This document shows, piece after piece, positions 16,550 through 24,964 of a DNA stretch of 64,000 nucleotides. Source of the stretch: Bacillota bacterium (GTDB taxonomy: Bacteria > Bacillota > Clostridia > Christensenellales > Aristaeellaceae). Each line of letters begins with the position of its first letter. Positions within the stretch are counted from its first letter, which is position 1. The stretch is taken from contig JAEYOV010000079.1 of NCBI GenBank assembly GCA_023411395.1, positions 1-64,000 of the forward strand. The letters run 5' to 3'. Made by a program: the position numbers and the translations under genes. Below the pieces are notes generated by a model that saw only the letters and a program-made list of their open reading frames with translations, ran no database searches and was not told where the DNA came from.

Positions 16550-16650
16550 AATACGCGGTTTATAGAAGGCGCTGGAGCGGGGCGATGCCGCCTGTGCTGA
16601 GCGGAAGGCGACGATGCCCCGCGCTGGAAGAGCCGCCGCAAAGGCGTATT
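16550..16650 (-). ncRNA. Nested inverted repeats, possible structured RNA or 3' UTR
   Basis: An outer pair AATACGC (16550-16556) / GCGTATT (16644-16650) encloses an inner pair GCGGGGC (16577-16583) / GCCCCGC (16616-16622). Imperfect pairing continues inward. It lies directly after the stop of the phosphodiesterase gene (16657) on its strand, so it would form a long hairpin in the 3' UTR. No T tract is obvious. The rest of 16212-16549 shows no gene. Confidence 0.35.
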
Positions 16651-16656
16651 TTCGTA

Positions 16657-17952
16657 TTATATCATCAGGATTTCATCCATGGCTTTGCCTTCTATATCGC
16701 CCAATTCCAGGCCCAGCACCCTGGCAAAGGTGGCCGCCTGATCGATGAGGGGCCTTCTTTCTACCACGGCGCCGGCACGGAACCGGGGGCCAAAGGCCAT
16801 CATGGTGGGCTGGGGCCCTTTGTCCGGATGGTGGCCGTGGGTGGCGTGACCGAAGCGGTAATCGGTGATGTCCTTGTTGCGAACGATGGGACGGACCCAA
16901 TCGTTGGTAAAGGATGAGTAGCCGTCGCTTTCGATTACAAAGGAAAAGCCGCCTGCCAGATGCTCTTCCCGTTCAGCCTCCTTTGCGGTATACACACGGC
17001 TTATGCCATAAATCCCTTCTTCACACATGTGGTTCAGCAATTGAAAGGTTTTGTCGTAAGCCTTCTTGTCATCGGGATTTTTCAGGTACACCTGGGCGGA
17101 AAGGGCGGTGGACTTGCAAAAGGCGGTGTAATCCGCCACGTTCCCGTCCGCATCGACTTGAATCAGCCCATGGTCGGCAAAAACCACATTAGGGGAAATG
17201 GTGCGGCTGATGTTCAACTGCCCGTGGTCGCTGGTAATGACAAAGTCCGTGTCCTCAATGATGCCCGCATCCCGCGTGGCTTTGATGATATCCCCCAGCC
17301 ACAGGTCGATTTCATGGAGCCCGTGGGTTACAAGGGGGGAGAACAGCCCGGTACTGTGGCGGTACGCATCGATGTTGGCGGGATGTATCATCATAAGGTT
17401 CGGCTTGAATTCCCGGATGATGGAGCAGGCGCAGGCATGGATAAACGCGTCGCAATAGGGATGGACGCGGTTGACCAGCATGGGAAGGTGCTTTTCCACC
17501 ACCTTTTCCATCACTTCCGGGCTGCTGCCTGAATTCGCAAAGCAGTCATGCGTTGTCTCCTCCGGGCTTTGGGGCCAGTATTCGTTTACAAGATAATCGA
17601 TGGAGGGATGATTGCCCGTCACCGGCCAGAACACGGCGGCCGTGGTCAGACCCTTTTTCTTCGCCGCATCAAAAAGATCCGAAACCCGGACCGCATCGTT
17701 GAACAAAACCCAGGGGGAGCTTTTCTCTAACAGCGTGTTTTGTTCGTTGTTGATAATCCCGTGACGGGCTGGATATACCCCTGTGCGCATGCTGGTGTGG
17801 CATGGATAGGTCAAAGTGGGATAGACGGAGCGCACCCGGTTCACCCGTGCTGTTTTTTCCCATATCGCCGAAAAGTTCGGCAATGTCTTCAGCGTTTCCA
17901 GATCCTCATATACCAGGGCATCCTCCGAGATTACAAATAAATGCCGGCTCAC
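16657..17952 (-). CDS. Type I phosphodiesterase/nucleotide pyrophosphatase family protein
   Basis: 431-residue alkaline-phosphatase-superfamily hydrolase. Seen: the N-terminal metal site followed by the nucleophile motif YPTLTYPCHTSM (residues 45-56; the threonine of TYPCHT is the likely nucleophile), GVYPARHGI, and a late metal motif DFVITSDHGQ. Family members split phosphodiester or pyrophosphate bonds, as in glycerophosphodiesters or nucleotide sugars. There is no signal peptide, so it should be cytoplasmic. It is last in a leftward unit after a sugar-phosphate dehydrogenase and a kinase, 42 nt from the former, and may release a phosphorylated sugar from an imported phosphodiester; this role is inference. 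Confidence 0.82.
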   Translation of the reverse strand: MSRHLFVISEDALVYEDLETLKTLPNFSAIWEKTARVNRVRSVYPTLTYPCHTSMRTGVYPARHGIINNEQNTLLEKSSPWVLFNDAVRVSDLFDAAKKKGLTTAAVFWPVTGNHPSIDYLVNEYWPQSPEETTHDCFANSGSSPEVMEKVVEKHLPMLVNRVHPYCDAFIHACACSIIREFKPNLMMIHPANIDAYRHSTGLFSPLVTHGLHEIDLWLGDIIKATRDAGIIEDTDFVITSDHGQLNISRTISPNVVFADHGLIQVDADGNVADYTAFCKSTALSAQVYLKNPDDKKAYDKTFQLLNHMCEEGIYGISRVYTAKEAEREEHLAGGFSFVIESDGYSSFTNDWVRPIVRNKDITDYRFGHATHGHHPDKGPQPTMMAFGPRFRAGAVVERRPLIDQAATFARVLGLELGDIEGKAMDEILMI

Positions 17953-17994
17953 GGTGCAATCCCCTTTACAAAATCATTCTTAAGAATCCATATC

Positions 17995-19251
17995 TTATGC
18001 CGTCCAGTGTTTAAGCAGATATTGTTCCGCCTCAAGGCACCACAGGCCGCCGTTGTTTTTTACAATCCGGTCCAGTTCTAAAAAACGCCCGTCTTCCGGC
18101 GCTTTGAGATGGAAATCCGCGATCGCGGTCAGCGGCATGTTGATGTGCGTATAAATCAGCTTCTTCCCGCCGGGTATGTGGGGCAGGTGCAAGGTAGTCT
18201 CTCCTGCTGCGTCCAGGCCGCCCACATGGGTCACCATGACCGCGGGGGTAATGCGCCCGGCCGCCGCCAACTCCAAAGCCTCAATCATATCCTGGGTATT
18301 GCCGCCGGTGGTGCCGATGACGTGGGTGGAATTGTAGTGCACATCATAATAGTTGAGCTCGGCGCGAAACGCTGGGTCCTCCGGCCCGGCAAAAAAATTC
18401 AGGCAGCCGTCGCGGCCCAGGATGCCGGTGGCCGTTTCCACTACGGAGCGCACAGGGGCATACACAAATACGTCGTCAAAGCCCTCCCGGCACAAAGAAC
18501 GCAAATGCACCGCCGGGTCTTCCATAGGAGCTGTATTGATAAATTCCAGCCGGATGCCGCTTTCCCTGGCTTTTTCCGCGGGAAAAAGTTCCCTGGCCCT
18601 TTTTAGGCGTTCTTCGTTGATATCGGTGACCACCAAAAGGCCGGGCCGCCTATCGCCATGCAGGGCGTAATCCACCGCGCCCAGGCCCATGGGTCCGGCG
18701 CCTGCGAGGATCGCCATCTTCCCGCCTTCCCGGATGCCCATGTCATGGTGGTACACGCCCATCCTGGTATGGAAGCAGGCATGAAAGGCGCCGATGGAAC
18801 AGCTCATGGGCTCCGCCAGGGAGGCTTCGAAATAAGCGCCGCCCTTGTATTCCAGCAGGCAGCCCAGCTCCATCACCTCGGCCGGAATGATGCAGTACGT
18901 GGCATCGCCCCCGAAATAGCGGTAGGAATATCCCGGTGACGCCATGCTGCCCTTGTAATTCAGGGCCGGCTGCAGCGTGAACTTCATGCCCGGCGTGAAC
19001 TGATGCTGATGCGCCCGCCCCACCTGAACAATATTGCCGGCAAACTCGTGGCCCATGATTACCGGGTGCTTTGCCACATCCTTGGGGACACGCTTGTGCT
19101 TCTCCCCCAGGACGGCGCATTTGTAGGTGGACATGCAGATGCTGTCACTGACCACCTTCACCAGAATCTCATCCTCCCGGATCTCCGGCAACTCAAAAGT
19201 CTCCAACCGCAGGTCCGATGCTCCGTATAGTCTTAGCGCCCGCGTCTTCAT
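17995..19251 (-). CDS. SorE-like zinc-dependent sugar-phosphate dehydrogenase
   Basis: 418-residue medium-chain dehydrogenase resembling L-sorbose-1-phosphate reductase (SorE), which interconverts a ketose-1-phosphate and a hexitol-6-phosphate with NAD(P). Seen: MKTRALRLYGASDLRLETFE start, SICMSTYKCA (catalytic zinc cysteine region), HPVIMGHEFAGNIVQVG (GHE zinc motif), and AILAGAGPMGLGAVDYAL (cofactor Rossmann fold). Start 19251 overlaps the kinase stop by four bases (ATGA) and has GGAGG upstream; the frame to 19329 is an extension into the kinase gene. The exact substrate is not known; the coupling to a PfkB kinase fits hexitol or ketose phosphate use. Confidence 0.82.
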   Translation of the reverse strand: MKTRALRLYGASDLRLETFELPEIREDEILVKVVSDSICMSTYKCAVLGEKHKRVPKDVAKHPVIMGHEFAGNIVQVGRAHQHQFTPGMKFTLQPALNYKGSMASPGYSYRYFGGDATYCIIPAEVMELGCLLEYKGGAYFEASLAEPMSCSIGAFHACFHTRMGVYHHDMGIREGGKMAILAGAGPMGLGAVDYALHGDRRPGLLVVTDINEERLKRARELFPAEKARESGIRLEFINTAPMEDPAVHLRSLCREGFDDVFVYAPVRSVVETATGILGRDGCLNFFAGPEDPAFRAELNYYDVHYNSTHVIGTTGGNTQDMIEALELAAAGRITPAVMVTHVGGLDAAGETTLHLPHIPGGKKLIYTHINMPLTAIADFHLKAPEDGRFLELDRIVKNNGGLWCLEAEQYLLKHWTA

Positions 19252-20183
19252 AGGGTGAATTCCTCCATTTTTACTTGCTGCATGAGTTTTTGCACAACCC
19301 CGGCCGATGCCGCCTCGGTGCCTTCGCACATGACGCTGGCCGCACCTGCCGCAATGGCCAGACGGACGGTGTCTTCCCAGGGTTCTCCACGCTCATTCCC
19401 AAGGACCAATGCCGCCATCGTGGCGTCGCCGGCACCCACCGTGCTCTTTACCGGCACCTTGAGCCCCTGGGCGTGCAGGACGCGACCGCTCTTGACAAAC
19501 AAGGCCCCTTCCGCGCCCATGGAAACCGCGATCTGCCCGATCCCACGGCGGTTCAGCTCCACGGCGGCCCGGGCAATCTCCTCCAGGGCCGTAAGCGGTT
19601 TCCCCACAAGGCGGGAAAACTCTTCCTCATTCGGCTTGATAATTTCGGGGCCGGCCTTGATCCCATGGAAAAGCAAGGGCCCGTCGGCATCCATGCATAC
19701 TTTGGCTCCCAGGCTTTTGAGCTGCACCCCCCAGTCCAAATAGACTTCATCGCTTACCCCCGGGGGGGCCTTCCCGGCCAGTACAACGGTATCTCCGGGG
19801 GATACCCTGGCCTTCAGCCTGTCCAGCATGCGGCGCATGGTCCGGCCTTTTGCCATCATGCCCCCCTCGTTGATGTCCGTATTGGTCATGCGCTCCGGAT
19901 CGATAATTTTCAGGTTGGTGCGCGTTTCCTCCTTCACAAAAACAAAATCATTCTCAATCCCCGTTTGATCCAAACAGGCTTTGATATATCTGCCGGCGGC
20001 GCCGCCCAATATGCCCGTGGCAATGCTTCGCCCGCCCAATGCCGCAATGACTTTTGATACGTTGATGCCTTTGCCGCCAGGGTCAAGGCGTATCCGCTCA
20101 ATCCTGTTCACGCCCCCAACGGAAAACGCCGGGATCGTCACCGTTTTGTCCAATGCCGGATTCAACGTTACGGTTACTATCAA
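19248..20183 (-). CDS. 1-phosphofructokinase-type PfkB kinase
   Basis: 311-residue kinase of the FruK/LacC group, which phosphorylates fructose-1-phosphate or tagatose-6-phosphate to the bisphosphate. Seen: the N-terminal TLNPALDKTV block, the substrate-binding GGKGINVSK (36-44), and the C-terminal STVGAGDATMAALV with the catalytic base aspartate of GAGD. It is the first gene of the leftward operon, translationally coupled to the SorE-like dehydrogenase. A ketose-1-phosphate made by the dehydrogenase would be the natural substrate; that link is inference. Confidence 0.88.
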   Translation of the reverse strand: MIVTVTLNPALDKTVTIPAFSVGGVNRIERIRLDPGGKGINVSKVIAALGGRSIATGILGGAAGRYIKACLDQTGIENDFVFVKEETRTNLKIIDPERMTNTDINEGGMMAKGRTMRRMLDRLKARVSPGDTVVLAGKAPPGVSDEVYLDWGVQLKSLGAKVCMDADGPLLFHGIKAGPEIIKPNEEEFSRLVGKPLTALEEIARAAVELNRRGIGQIAVSMGAEGALFVKSGRVLHAQGLKVPVKSTVGAGDATMAALVLGNERGEPWEDTVRLAIAAGAASVMCEGTEAASAGVVQKLMQQVKMEEFTL

Positions 20184-20264
20184 TCTCTCATCCCCTTTTC
20201 AAGAAGTATGGGCACATATGTCTTGAGAGTTTGTATTTCACGCGGATTAGTTTGTATCAATCAT

Positions 20265-20299
20265 AACATACATCATATCATGTTTGTTTCCATAGTCAA
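20265..20299 (-). promoter_or_regulatory. Promoter with DeoR-like operator for the kinase operon
   Basis: On the minus strand TTGACT (20299-20294), 16-bp spacer, TATGAT (20277-20272). Overlapping the -10 is the imperfect palindrome AACAT-N10-ATGTT (20265-20284). The motif AACAT/ATGTT recurs near the ugp-like promoter (23179-23199), which suggests control of both units by one DeoR regulator. Confidence 0.5.
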
Positions 20300-20331
20300 T
20301 AGGGGTATTTTCAATCATTCGAATTTTCCGC

Positions 20332-20359
20332 AAAAAAGCCGCCCGGTGATGCGGGCGGC
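20332..20359 (-). terminator. Terminator of the first DeoR gene
   Basis: GCCGCCCG (20338-20345) pairs with CGGGCGGC (20352-20359). On the minus strand it is followed by TTTTTT (20337-20332). It lies about 43 nt after the stop at 20402. Confidence 0.8.
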
Positions 20360-20401
20360 GGCGCCTGGGATGCGAAAGAGCAATCCAAATATCCGATGCG
20401 G

Positions 20402-21160
20402 TCAGCAGATGAGGATGTTGTATTTTTCAAACTCCTGGCGTGTCTTTTCGCTGAGCGCGGGATCGGTGACCACCACATCCACGTCCTCCAGATTGGCGAA
20501 GGTGAACGTGCTGGTGATGCCCACCTTCTGCGCATCCATAAGAACGACAACCTTTTCGGACTTCCGGATAACGGCGCGCTTCAGCTCGCAGTCCTCCTCG
20601 GAGCCGCAGGTGAACCCGCGGCCGTGGATATATCCGGTGACACCCAGGAAGGCGGTCTGAAAGCTGATGTTCTCCAGATATGTCAGGCTTCTGGAGCCGT
20701 TGACGCTAAGGCTGAAGGGATTAAACCGGCCGCCCACCATGTATACCTGGGTTTCCGTAAGGCGCGCGAGCTCCAGCGCACAGCTCAGGCCGCTTGTGAA
20801 CACAAGATACCGGCCATCGGGGAATGCCTTGGCAAACTCAGTGGCGGTGGAGCCGGAGTCTATGAATATGGATGTGTTTTCGCTCACCAGCTCGGCCGCC
20901 TTGCGGGCAATGAGCTTCTTCGCCTCGGCGTTTCTGGTGCTCCGCTTGTAGAAAAGATCGTCTGTGCCGATCACTACCTCTACGGATTTCGCCCCGCCAT
21001 GAATGCGGATGATCTGCTTGATGCGGTCCAGGTACTCAAGGTCTCTGCGCAGCGTCATCTCCGACACCTGGGGAAAAGCTTCCTTCAGCGACGAAAAGCT
21101 GACCGAACCCTTTCCGTTGATCAAATCAATCATCGCCTGCTGCCGCTCTTTCATGTTCAT
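20402..21160 (-). CDS. DeoR-family transcriptional regulator 1
   Basis: 252 residues. The N-terminal winged helix-turn-helix has MTLRRDLEYLDRIKQIIRIHGG (about 35-56), the DeoR signature. The C-terminal sugar-phosphate-sensing (DeoRC) domain has FIDSGSTATEFAKAF and VVVTD blocks. DeoR regulators usually repress sugar-phosphate operons and release DNA on binding a phosphorylated sugar. The ATG at 21160 has AAAGGTGA upstream. It sits between the kinase operon and a second DeoR gene, and is a likely repressor of the nearby divergent phosphoester genes. Confidence 0.92.
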   Translation of the reverse strand: MNMKERQQAMIDLINGKGSVSFSSLKEAFPQVSEMTLRRDLEYLDRIKQIIRIHGGAKSVEVVIGTDDLFYKRSTRNAEAKKLIARKAAELVSENTSIFIDSGSTATEFAKAFPDGRYLVFTSGLSCALELARLTETQVYMVGGRFNPFSLSVNGSRSLTYLENISFQTAFLGVTGYIHGRGFTCGSEEDCELKRAVIRKSEKVVVLMDAQKVGITSTFTFANLEDVDVVVTDPALSEKTRQEFEKYNILIC

Positions 21161-21250
21161 CGCCTGCTCACCTTTGCCTCTTGTATTGATTCAGCTATTA
21201 TTGATTGCTTATCAGCAGTTCCCCGCACCGCCAGGCACTGCCAGGCATCC

Positions 21251-21273
21251 ATTTCAATCATCATGGTTGAAAT
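21251..21273. promoter_or_regulatory. Palindrome upstream of DeoR 1
   Basis: ATTTCAA (21251-21257) and TTGAAAT (21267-21273) are perfect inverted arms with a 9-bp spacer, about 90 bp upstream of the DeoR 1 start. It is a candidate operator for autoregulation. Confidence 0.4.
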
Positions 21274-21399
21274 TCACACGCATATGGAAATGGTAAGGGG
21301 AAACCATGTTTTTGTCAACCGTTTTTGATGCCCTGATACTCCTGTGTCCTGCAGGGGAGGGAAAAGGCCGCGGAGTGTTTGTTCCAAGCCGGTTCCAGG

Positions 21400-22146
21400 C
21401 TATACCACAATGCAGCACGCCGAGCCGGTTTTCATGCTGGGGGGAAGGGGCGCGTCGGTGATAATATAGTCGGCCTCCCGTAGCTGAATCAGATTAAAGA
21501 CCGAATTCCTGAAAAACTTCGTTTGGTCACACAGGAATACACGTTTGGCCGAATGGCGGAAAACAACCTTGCGCATTTCTGTTTCCAGTTCCGAATAGTC
21601 CACAATCCAGCCCTTGTCATTGATGCCGTAGGAGGAGAAAAAGCAAATATCGATATTGAACTTGGGGATCATTTCCTGTGCGTAATTGCCGCCGAAAGCC
21701 AGGGAATGCTCGATCAATATCCCGCCTGTGCAATAGGTTTTGATATTGTGTTTGCGAAGGTGCACCGCCGCCTGGATGCTGTTGGTGATCACGCGTATGT
21801 TTTCGTATTTTTGCAGATGATCGATGATGTGCAGCGCGGTGGTCGATGCGTCAATAAACAGGACATCCCCGTTTTTTACCAGGGACGCGGCGCTCTGGGC
21901 AAGCCTTTGCTTTTCTTTTGACCGTATCGCGTTGCGGAAATCAACGGGGATTCCAAGGCTGTTATCCCCCGCGGCCATGGCGCCGCCGTGGATGCGCACG
22001 GCCAGGCCCTGCCTGTGCATTTCGTTCAGATCGCGGCGGATCGTGGGCGGGCTGACGTACAAAGCGTGGCCCAACTGCTCCACGGTCATGCTTTTTTCCT
22101 GTCCCAGCAGCTTTGCAATCGCTTCATAGCGCGCTTCTTTGAGCAT
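21400..22146 (-). CDS. DeoR-family transcriptional regulator 2
   Basis: 248 residues. It has the DeoR helix-turn-helix (VSPPTIRRDLNEMHRQGLAVRIHGG, about 31-55) and the DeoRC domain with DVLFIDASTTALHIIDHL and GINDKGW blocks. The last residues end in CCIVV with two cysteines. It is only distantly like DeoR 1, so the two likely see different ligands. It is divergent from the HAD phosphatase gene, whose promoter region carries TGATCA repeats that could be its operator. Confidence 0.92.
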   Translation of the reverse strand: MLKEARYEAIAKLLGQEKSMTVEQLGHALYVSPPTIRRDLNEMHRQGLAVRIHGGAMAAGDNSLGIPVDFRNAIRSKEKQRLAQSAASLVKNGDVLFIDASTTALHIIDHLQKYENIRVITNSIQAAVHLRKHNIKTYCTGGILIEHSLAFGGNYAQEMIPKFNIDICFFSSYGINDKGWIVDYSELETEMRKVVFRHSAKRVFLCDQTKFFRNSVFNLIQLREADYIITDAPLPPSMKTGSACCIVV

Positions 22147-22230
22147 GGAGCGTTCAACCCCGTATCAAAAATGTAGTGTGTTCATTATACCACCGTATTT
22201 CTGCAGGCACAATATTACGGGCAATGATTG

Positions 22231-22297
22231 TGATCATATTTGATCATTTTCCAATAATTGCGCCATGTTTGACTATTTGTCGATCAGTATTTATAAT
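22231..22297 (+). promoter_or_regulatory. Operator repeats and promoter of the HAD gene
   Basis: TGATCATATTTGATCA (22231-22246) contains two TGATCA sites. Downstream lies the promoter TTGACT (22269-22274), 17-bp spacer, TATAAT (22292-22297), 42 bp before the GTG start. The repeats sit just upstream of the -35 in the region shared with DeoR 2. Confidence 0.6.
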
Positions 22298-22338
22298 AAA
22301 AATAATCGTATAGCGCGTTCGGCGGAAGGGGCGGCTTT

Positions 22339-23097
22339 GTGGATATACACGCAATAAAGGTTATTGCATTGGATTTGGACGGAACATTGACCCAGCACAA
22401 GACCCAGCTAGAAGAAAAGAACCGTAAAACGCTTGATTTGTTGGGCATGCAATACCGCATGCTGATGGTAGGCGCAGGACAGTGCACCCGTATCTTTATG
22501 CAGATGGACCGGTATCCCATCGACATTATCGGAAATTATGGGCTCCAATATGGCAGGTACGACGCAAGCGCCCGGAAGCTGGTAACGGTATTCAACAAAA
22601 GCCTTCCCTGTGACCGGGAGGAAGTGGCCGGGAAGATCACGAAGCTGCGGAAGATACTGGGCAGGGAGCAGTTCACCGGCGATACGGTGGAATTCCATGA
22701 TTCGGGCTGCGTCACTTTCCCGTTGCTGGGCACGGGTGCGCCGCTTGACAAAAAGCTGTCCTTCGATCCCGACCGGGCCATTCGCAGAATCATGTATCCC
22801 GAAGTGGTGAACGCTTTTCCGGAGTACCGCGTGTTTATTGGTGGCAGTTCATCCTTCGATATGGCGCCGGCGCCATATGACAAGTATTACGCACTGGACG
22901 AATACTGCCGCAGCGAGGGCCTGTGCCACGAAAATGTGCTGTATATTGGCGATGATTACGGCATCGGCGGCAATGACGAAGCCGTGTACCGCTCGGATTT
23001 CCCGTTTCTCCCCATGGATGATTATCGAAACTTTCCTGCGGCTGTGGCAGCCCTTTTGCCTGCTTTGGTTCACCGGCATATATCCGCCGAAGCGTGA
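22339..23097 (+). CDS. HAD-superfamily phosphatase, phosphomannomutase-like
   Basis: 252 residues with a GTG start (GGAAGGGG upstream). Seen: the HAD nucleophile motif ALDLDGTLTQHK (DxDGT), the cap-region NYGLQYG and EFHDSG blocks, GGSSSFDMAPAPYDKYYAL, and the acidic metal motif GDDYGIGGND. The GG-SFD-P-x-DK-YAL block is close to that of eukaryotic-type phosphomannomutases (HAD class IIB), so it may act on a hexose phosphate; hydrolase versus mutase cannot be told here. It is transcribed towards the ugp-like operon, and a separate promoter starts the latter. Confidence 0.75.
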   Translation: MDIHAIKVIALDLDGTLTQHKTQLEEKNRKTLDLLGMQYRMLMVGAGQCTRIFMQMDRYPIDIIGNYGLQYGRYDASARKLVTVFNKSLPCDREEVAGKITKLRKILGREQFTGDTVEFHDSGCVTFPLLGTGAPLDKKLSFDPDRAIRRIMYPEVVNAFPEYRVFIGGSSSFDMAPAPYDKYYALDEYCRSEGLCHENVLYIGDDYGIGGNDEAVYRSDFPFLPMDDYRNFPAAVAALLPALVHRHISAEA

Positions 23098-23155
23098 GCC
23101 ATCAACCGGCATAGCCCTATGGCTGCGGTGTCCGTTTCTCACGCTTATGTAAGGG

Positions 23156-23234
23156 TTATGTTTGTGATTTTCACAGAATTATGTTTGTATAGAACATAAA
23201 TCTGCTTGACAAACACATTCATAGGCGATATGAT
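23156..23234 (+). promoter_or_regulatory. Promoter and operator of the Ugp-like operon
   Basis: TTGACA (23206-23211), 17-bp spacer, TATGAT (23229-23234). Just upstream, TTATGTT (23179-23185) and AACATAA (23193-23199) form a perfect 7-bp inverted repeat with a 7-bp gap, and a further half site TTATGTTTGT lies at 23156-23165. GlpR-type DeoR operators have a similar TATGTT...AACATA shape. The long leader after the promoter (about 23241-23436) shows no gene. Confidence 0.65.
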
Positions 23235-23436
23235 AAGGACAAATCACAGGATTGTGCAGCGTATAAACGGGGCCGCCGTTTTCAGGATATAAAATTTCGG
23301 CATAATGCATCACGCGATTATTTTCAGGAGCCGGAGGCCGGCGCATTGCATGGATGCTTTCTGACTTAATGCCCGGGATAAAATGGTCACATGTGCCATT
23401 TTAAATTAGAAGAACCGTAAAAGGAGGAATCCCCGC

Positions 23437-24732
23437 ATGAAGAAGCTGGTATCCCTTGCCCTCGCCCTGATCATGGTGCTGTTGCTGGCGCCCGCCGCTT
23501 TCGCCAGTGAACCCATCACCGTCAACTTCTGGCACACGGGCGGCTCGGGCGCTTTGCAGGAAGCTGTCCAATACGCGGTCAACAAGTTCAACACGACGGT
23601 TGGCGCTGAAAAAGGAATCAATGTTGTCGAGACGTACATCGGCGGCTACGATGCCCTTACCTCCAAGATCCAGTTGTCCATCCAGGCAAATGAGCAGCCC
23701 CAGGTGGCCATCCTGGCCAACACGATGGTGGGCTGGTTCATGGAAGACGAGGTTCTGGCGGATATGATGCCCTACGCGCAAAAGGACGGCTTTGATGTGG
23801 GTAACATCATGGCTCCCTTCATGCTCACCATGGGCAACCAGAACGGCGAACTGCACTCCGTTCCCTTCTTCCGTTCCACTCCGCTGCTTTACTACAACAA
23901 GAGCATGGTTGACGCGGCCGGCCTGACGCCCCCCACCACCATGGAGGAACTGGAAGCCTTCGGCAAGGCGCTGTACAAGGTGGATGCCAGCGGCGAAGTG
24001 CAGGTATGGGGCTTCGAGTGCCTGAAGGACTTTGGTTACTACAACGCCGCGAACCTGTGGCAATTGGGCTCCAGCATGTTCAACGAGGATGGCACCGCTT
24101 CCCCCGCCCTGGAGGACGGCGCGATGCTGAAGGTTTTGTCCGACTGGCGCCGCTGGGTGGACGAGGGCTGGTGCCGCCCGTTCGATTCCACGGATCAAAG
24201 CGCGAAAATGCAGGAGCTTTTCTTCCAGGGCAAGCTGGCCAGCTTCTGGATGTCCTGCGGCGGCCTGCGCAACGTAATGAAGGGCTGTGCGGATGCCGGC
24301 ATTGAGCTGGGCGTCATGCCTTTCACCACCTATGATGTGAACAAGCCGGTTTCCGAGATCGGCGGCGGCAACGTGGGCATCATCGCCGCGAACAACAGCG
24401 AGGAACAGATCGCGGCTTCCTGGGAATTCATCAAAATGCTTTTGTCCGACGAAGTTGTGGCCAACACCGCCATCACCACGGGTTATGTGCCCGTCACCAA
24501 CTCTGTGGCTACTTATCCCACCATGGTGGAACAATGGACGAACAACCCCCTGTCGAAAGTCGCCTATGACCAGTTGGCGACCGCCATGCCCCAGGAGTTC
24601 CCCTATGTGCCCTTCCTGCAGGATTTCACCATCGTCTGCTGGGATGCGACCTCCCTGCTGATCCAGGACAAGAGCATCACTGCGGAAGAAGCCGTGGAGT
24701 ACATCAAAAAGAACACGGCGGACCTGTTCTGA
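23437..24732 (+). CDS. Ugp-like ABC transporter substrate-binding protein
   Basis: 431-residue family 1 solute-binding protein. The signal peptide is residues 1-23 (MKKLVSLALALIMVLLLAPAAFA, cut after AFA), then SEPITVNFWHTGG; no lipobox cysteine is present. The FWHTGGSGALQEAVQYAVNKFN start is typical for glycerol-3-phosphate or sugar-binding proteins (UgpB-like). It opens an operon that includes the ATPase, two permeases and a glycerophosphodiesterase, which supports a phosphodiester or glycerol-3-phosphate ligand. A GGAGG ribosome binding site precedes it. Ligand identity is inference from context. Confidence 0.88.
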   Translation: MKKLVSLALALIMVLLLAPAAFASEPITVNFWHTGGSGALQEAVQYAVNKFNTTVGAEKGINVVETYIGGYDALTSKIQLSIQANEQPQVAILANTMVGWFMEDEVLADMMPYAQKDGFDVGNIMAPFMLTMGNQNGELHSVPFFRSTPLLYYNKSMVDAAGLTPPTTMEELEAFGKALYKVDASGEVQVWGFECLKDFGYYNAANLWQLGSSMFNEDGTASPALEDGAMLKVLSDWRRWVDEGWCRPFDSTDQSAKMQELFFQGKLASFWMSCGGLRNVMKGCADAGIELGVMPFTTYDVNKPVSEIGGGNVGIIAANNSEEQIAASWEFIKMLLSDEVVANTAITTGYVPVTNSVATYPTMVEQWTNNPLSKVAYDQLATAMPQEFPYVPFLQDFTIVCWDATSLLIQDKSITAEEAVEYIKKNTADLF

Positions 24733-24826
24733 CCAGCTTCCTTTGAAGCCCCGAAATCCTTGCCCGGGCTCCAATTTCGGTGCTCAACAGCCCTACGCAC
24801 TTAATAACCATTTTGGAGCTTCGGGC

Positions 24827-24859
24827 CCCAAAGAACGTGCCGCAGGCACGTTCTTTGGG
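24827..24859 (+). other. 15-bp perfect stem-loop between binding protein and ATPase genes
   Basis: CCCAAAGAACGTGCC (24827-24841) pairs perfectly with GGCACGTTCTTTGGG (24845-24859) around the 3-nt loop GCA. A smaller stem CCGAAAT/ATTTCGG lies at about 24751-24779. No T tract follows. This is a likely RNA stabiliser or partial terminator that sets the binding protein above the membrane components. Confidence 0.8.
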
Positions 24860-24964
24860 ATTTGGCAGATGGAGTTGAACTGCCTGGCCAGTTCCTTTCG
24901 CGGCTGCGAGCACTCCTGCCCTTGTATACCTGTTTCTGAAATTCTTACATCGGGGGTAGTCCGC

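Noticed and set aside
23401..24774. 457-codon minus-strand frame opposite the Ugp-like binding protein
   Set aside because: Mirror frame of a highly expressed GC-biased gene; composition is typical for antisense (His/Gly/Val-rich) and no start signal is present.
24733..24964. N-terminal extension of the ATPase from 24743
   Set aside because: The extension would translate the perfect 15-bp hairpin and does not resemble any ABC ATPase; the normal N-terminus starts at 24965.
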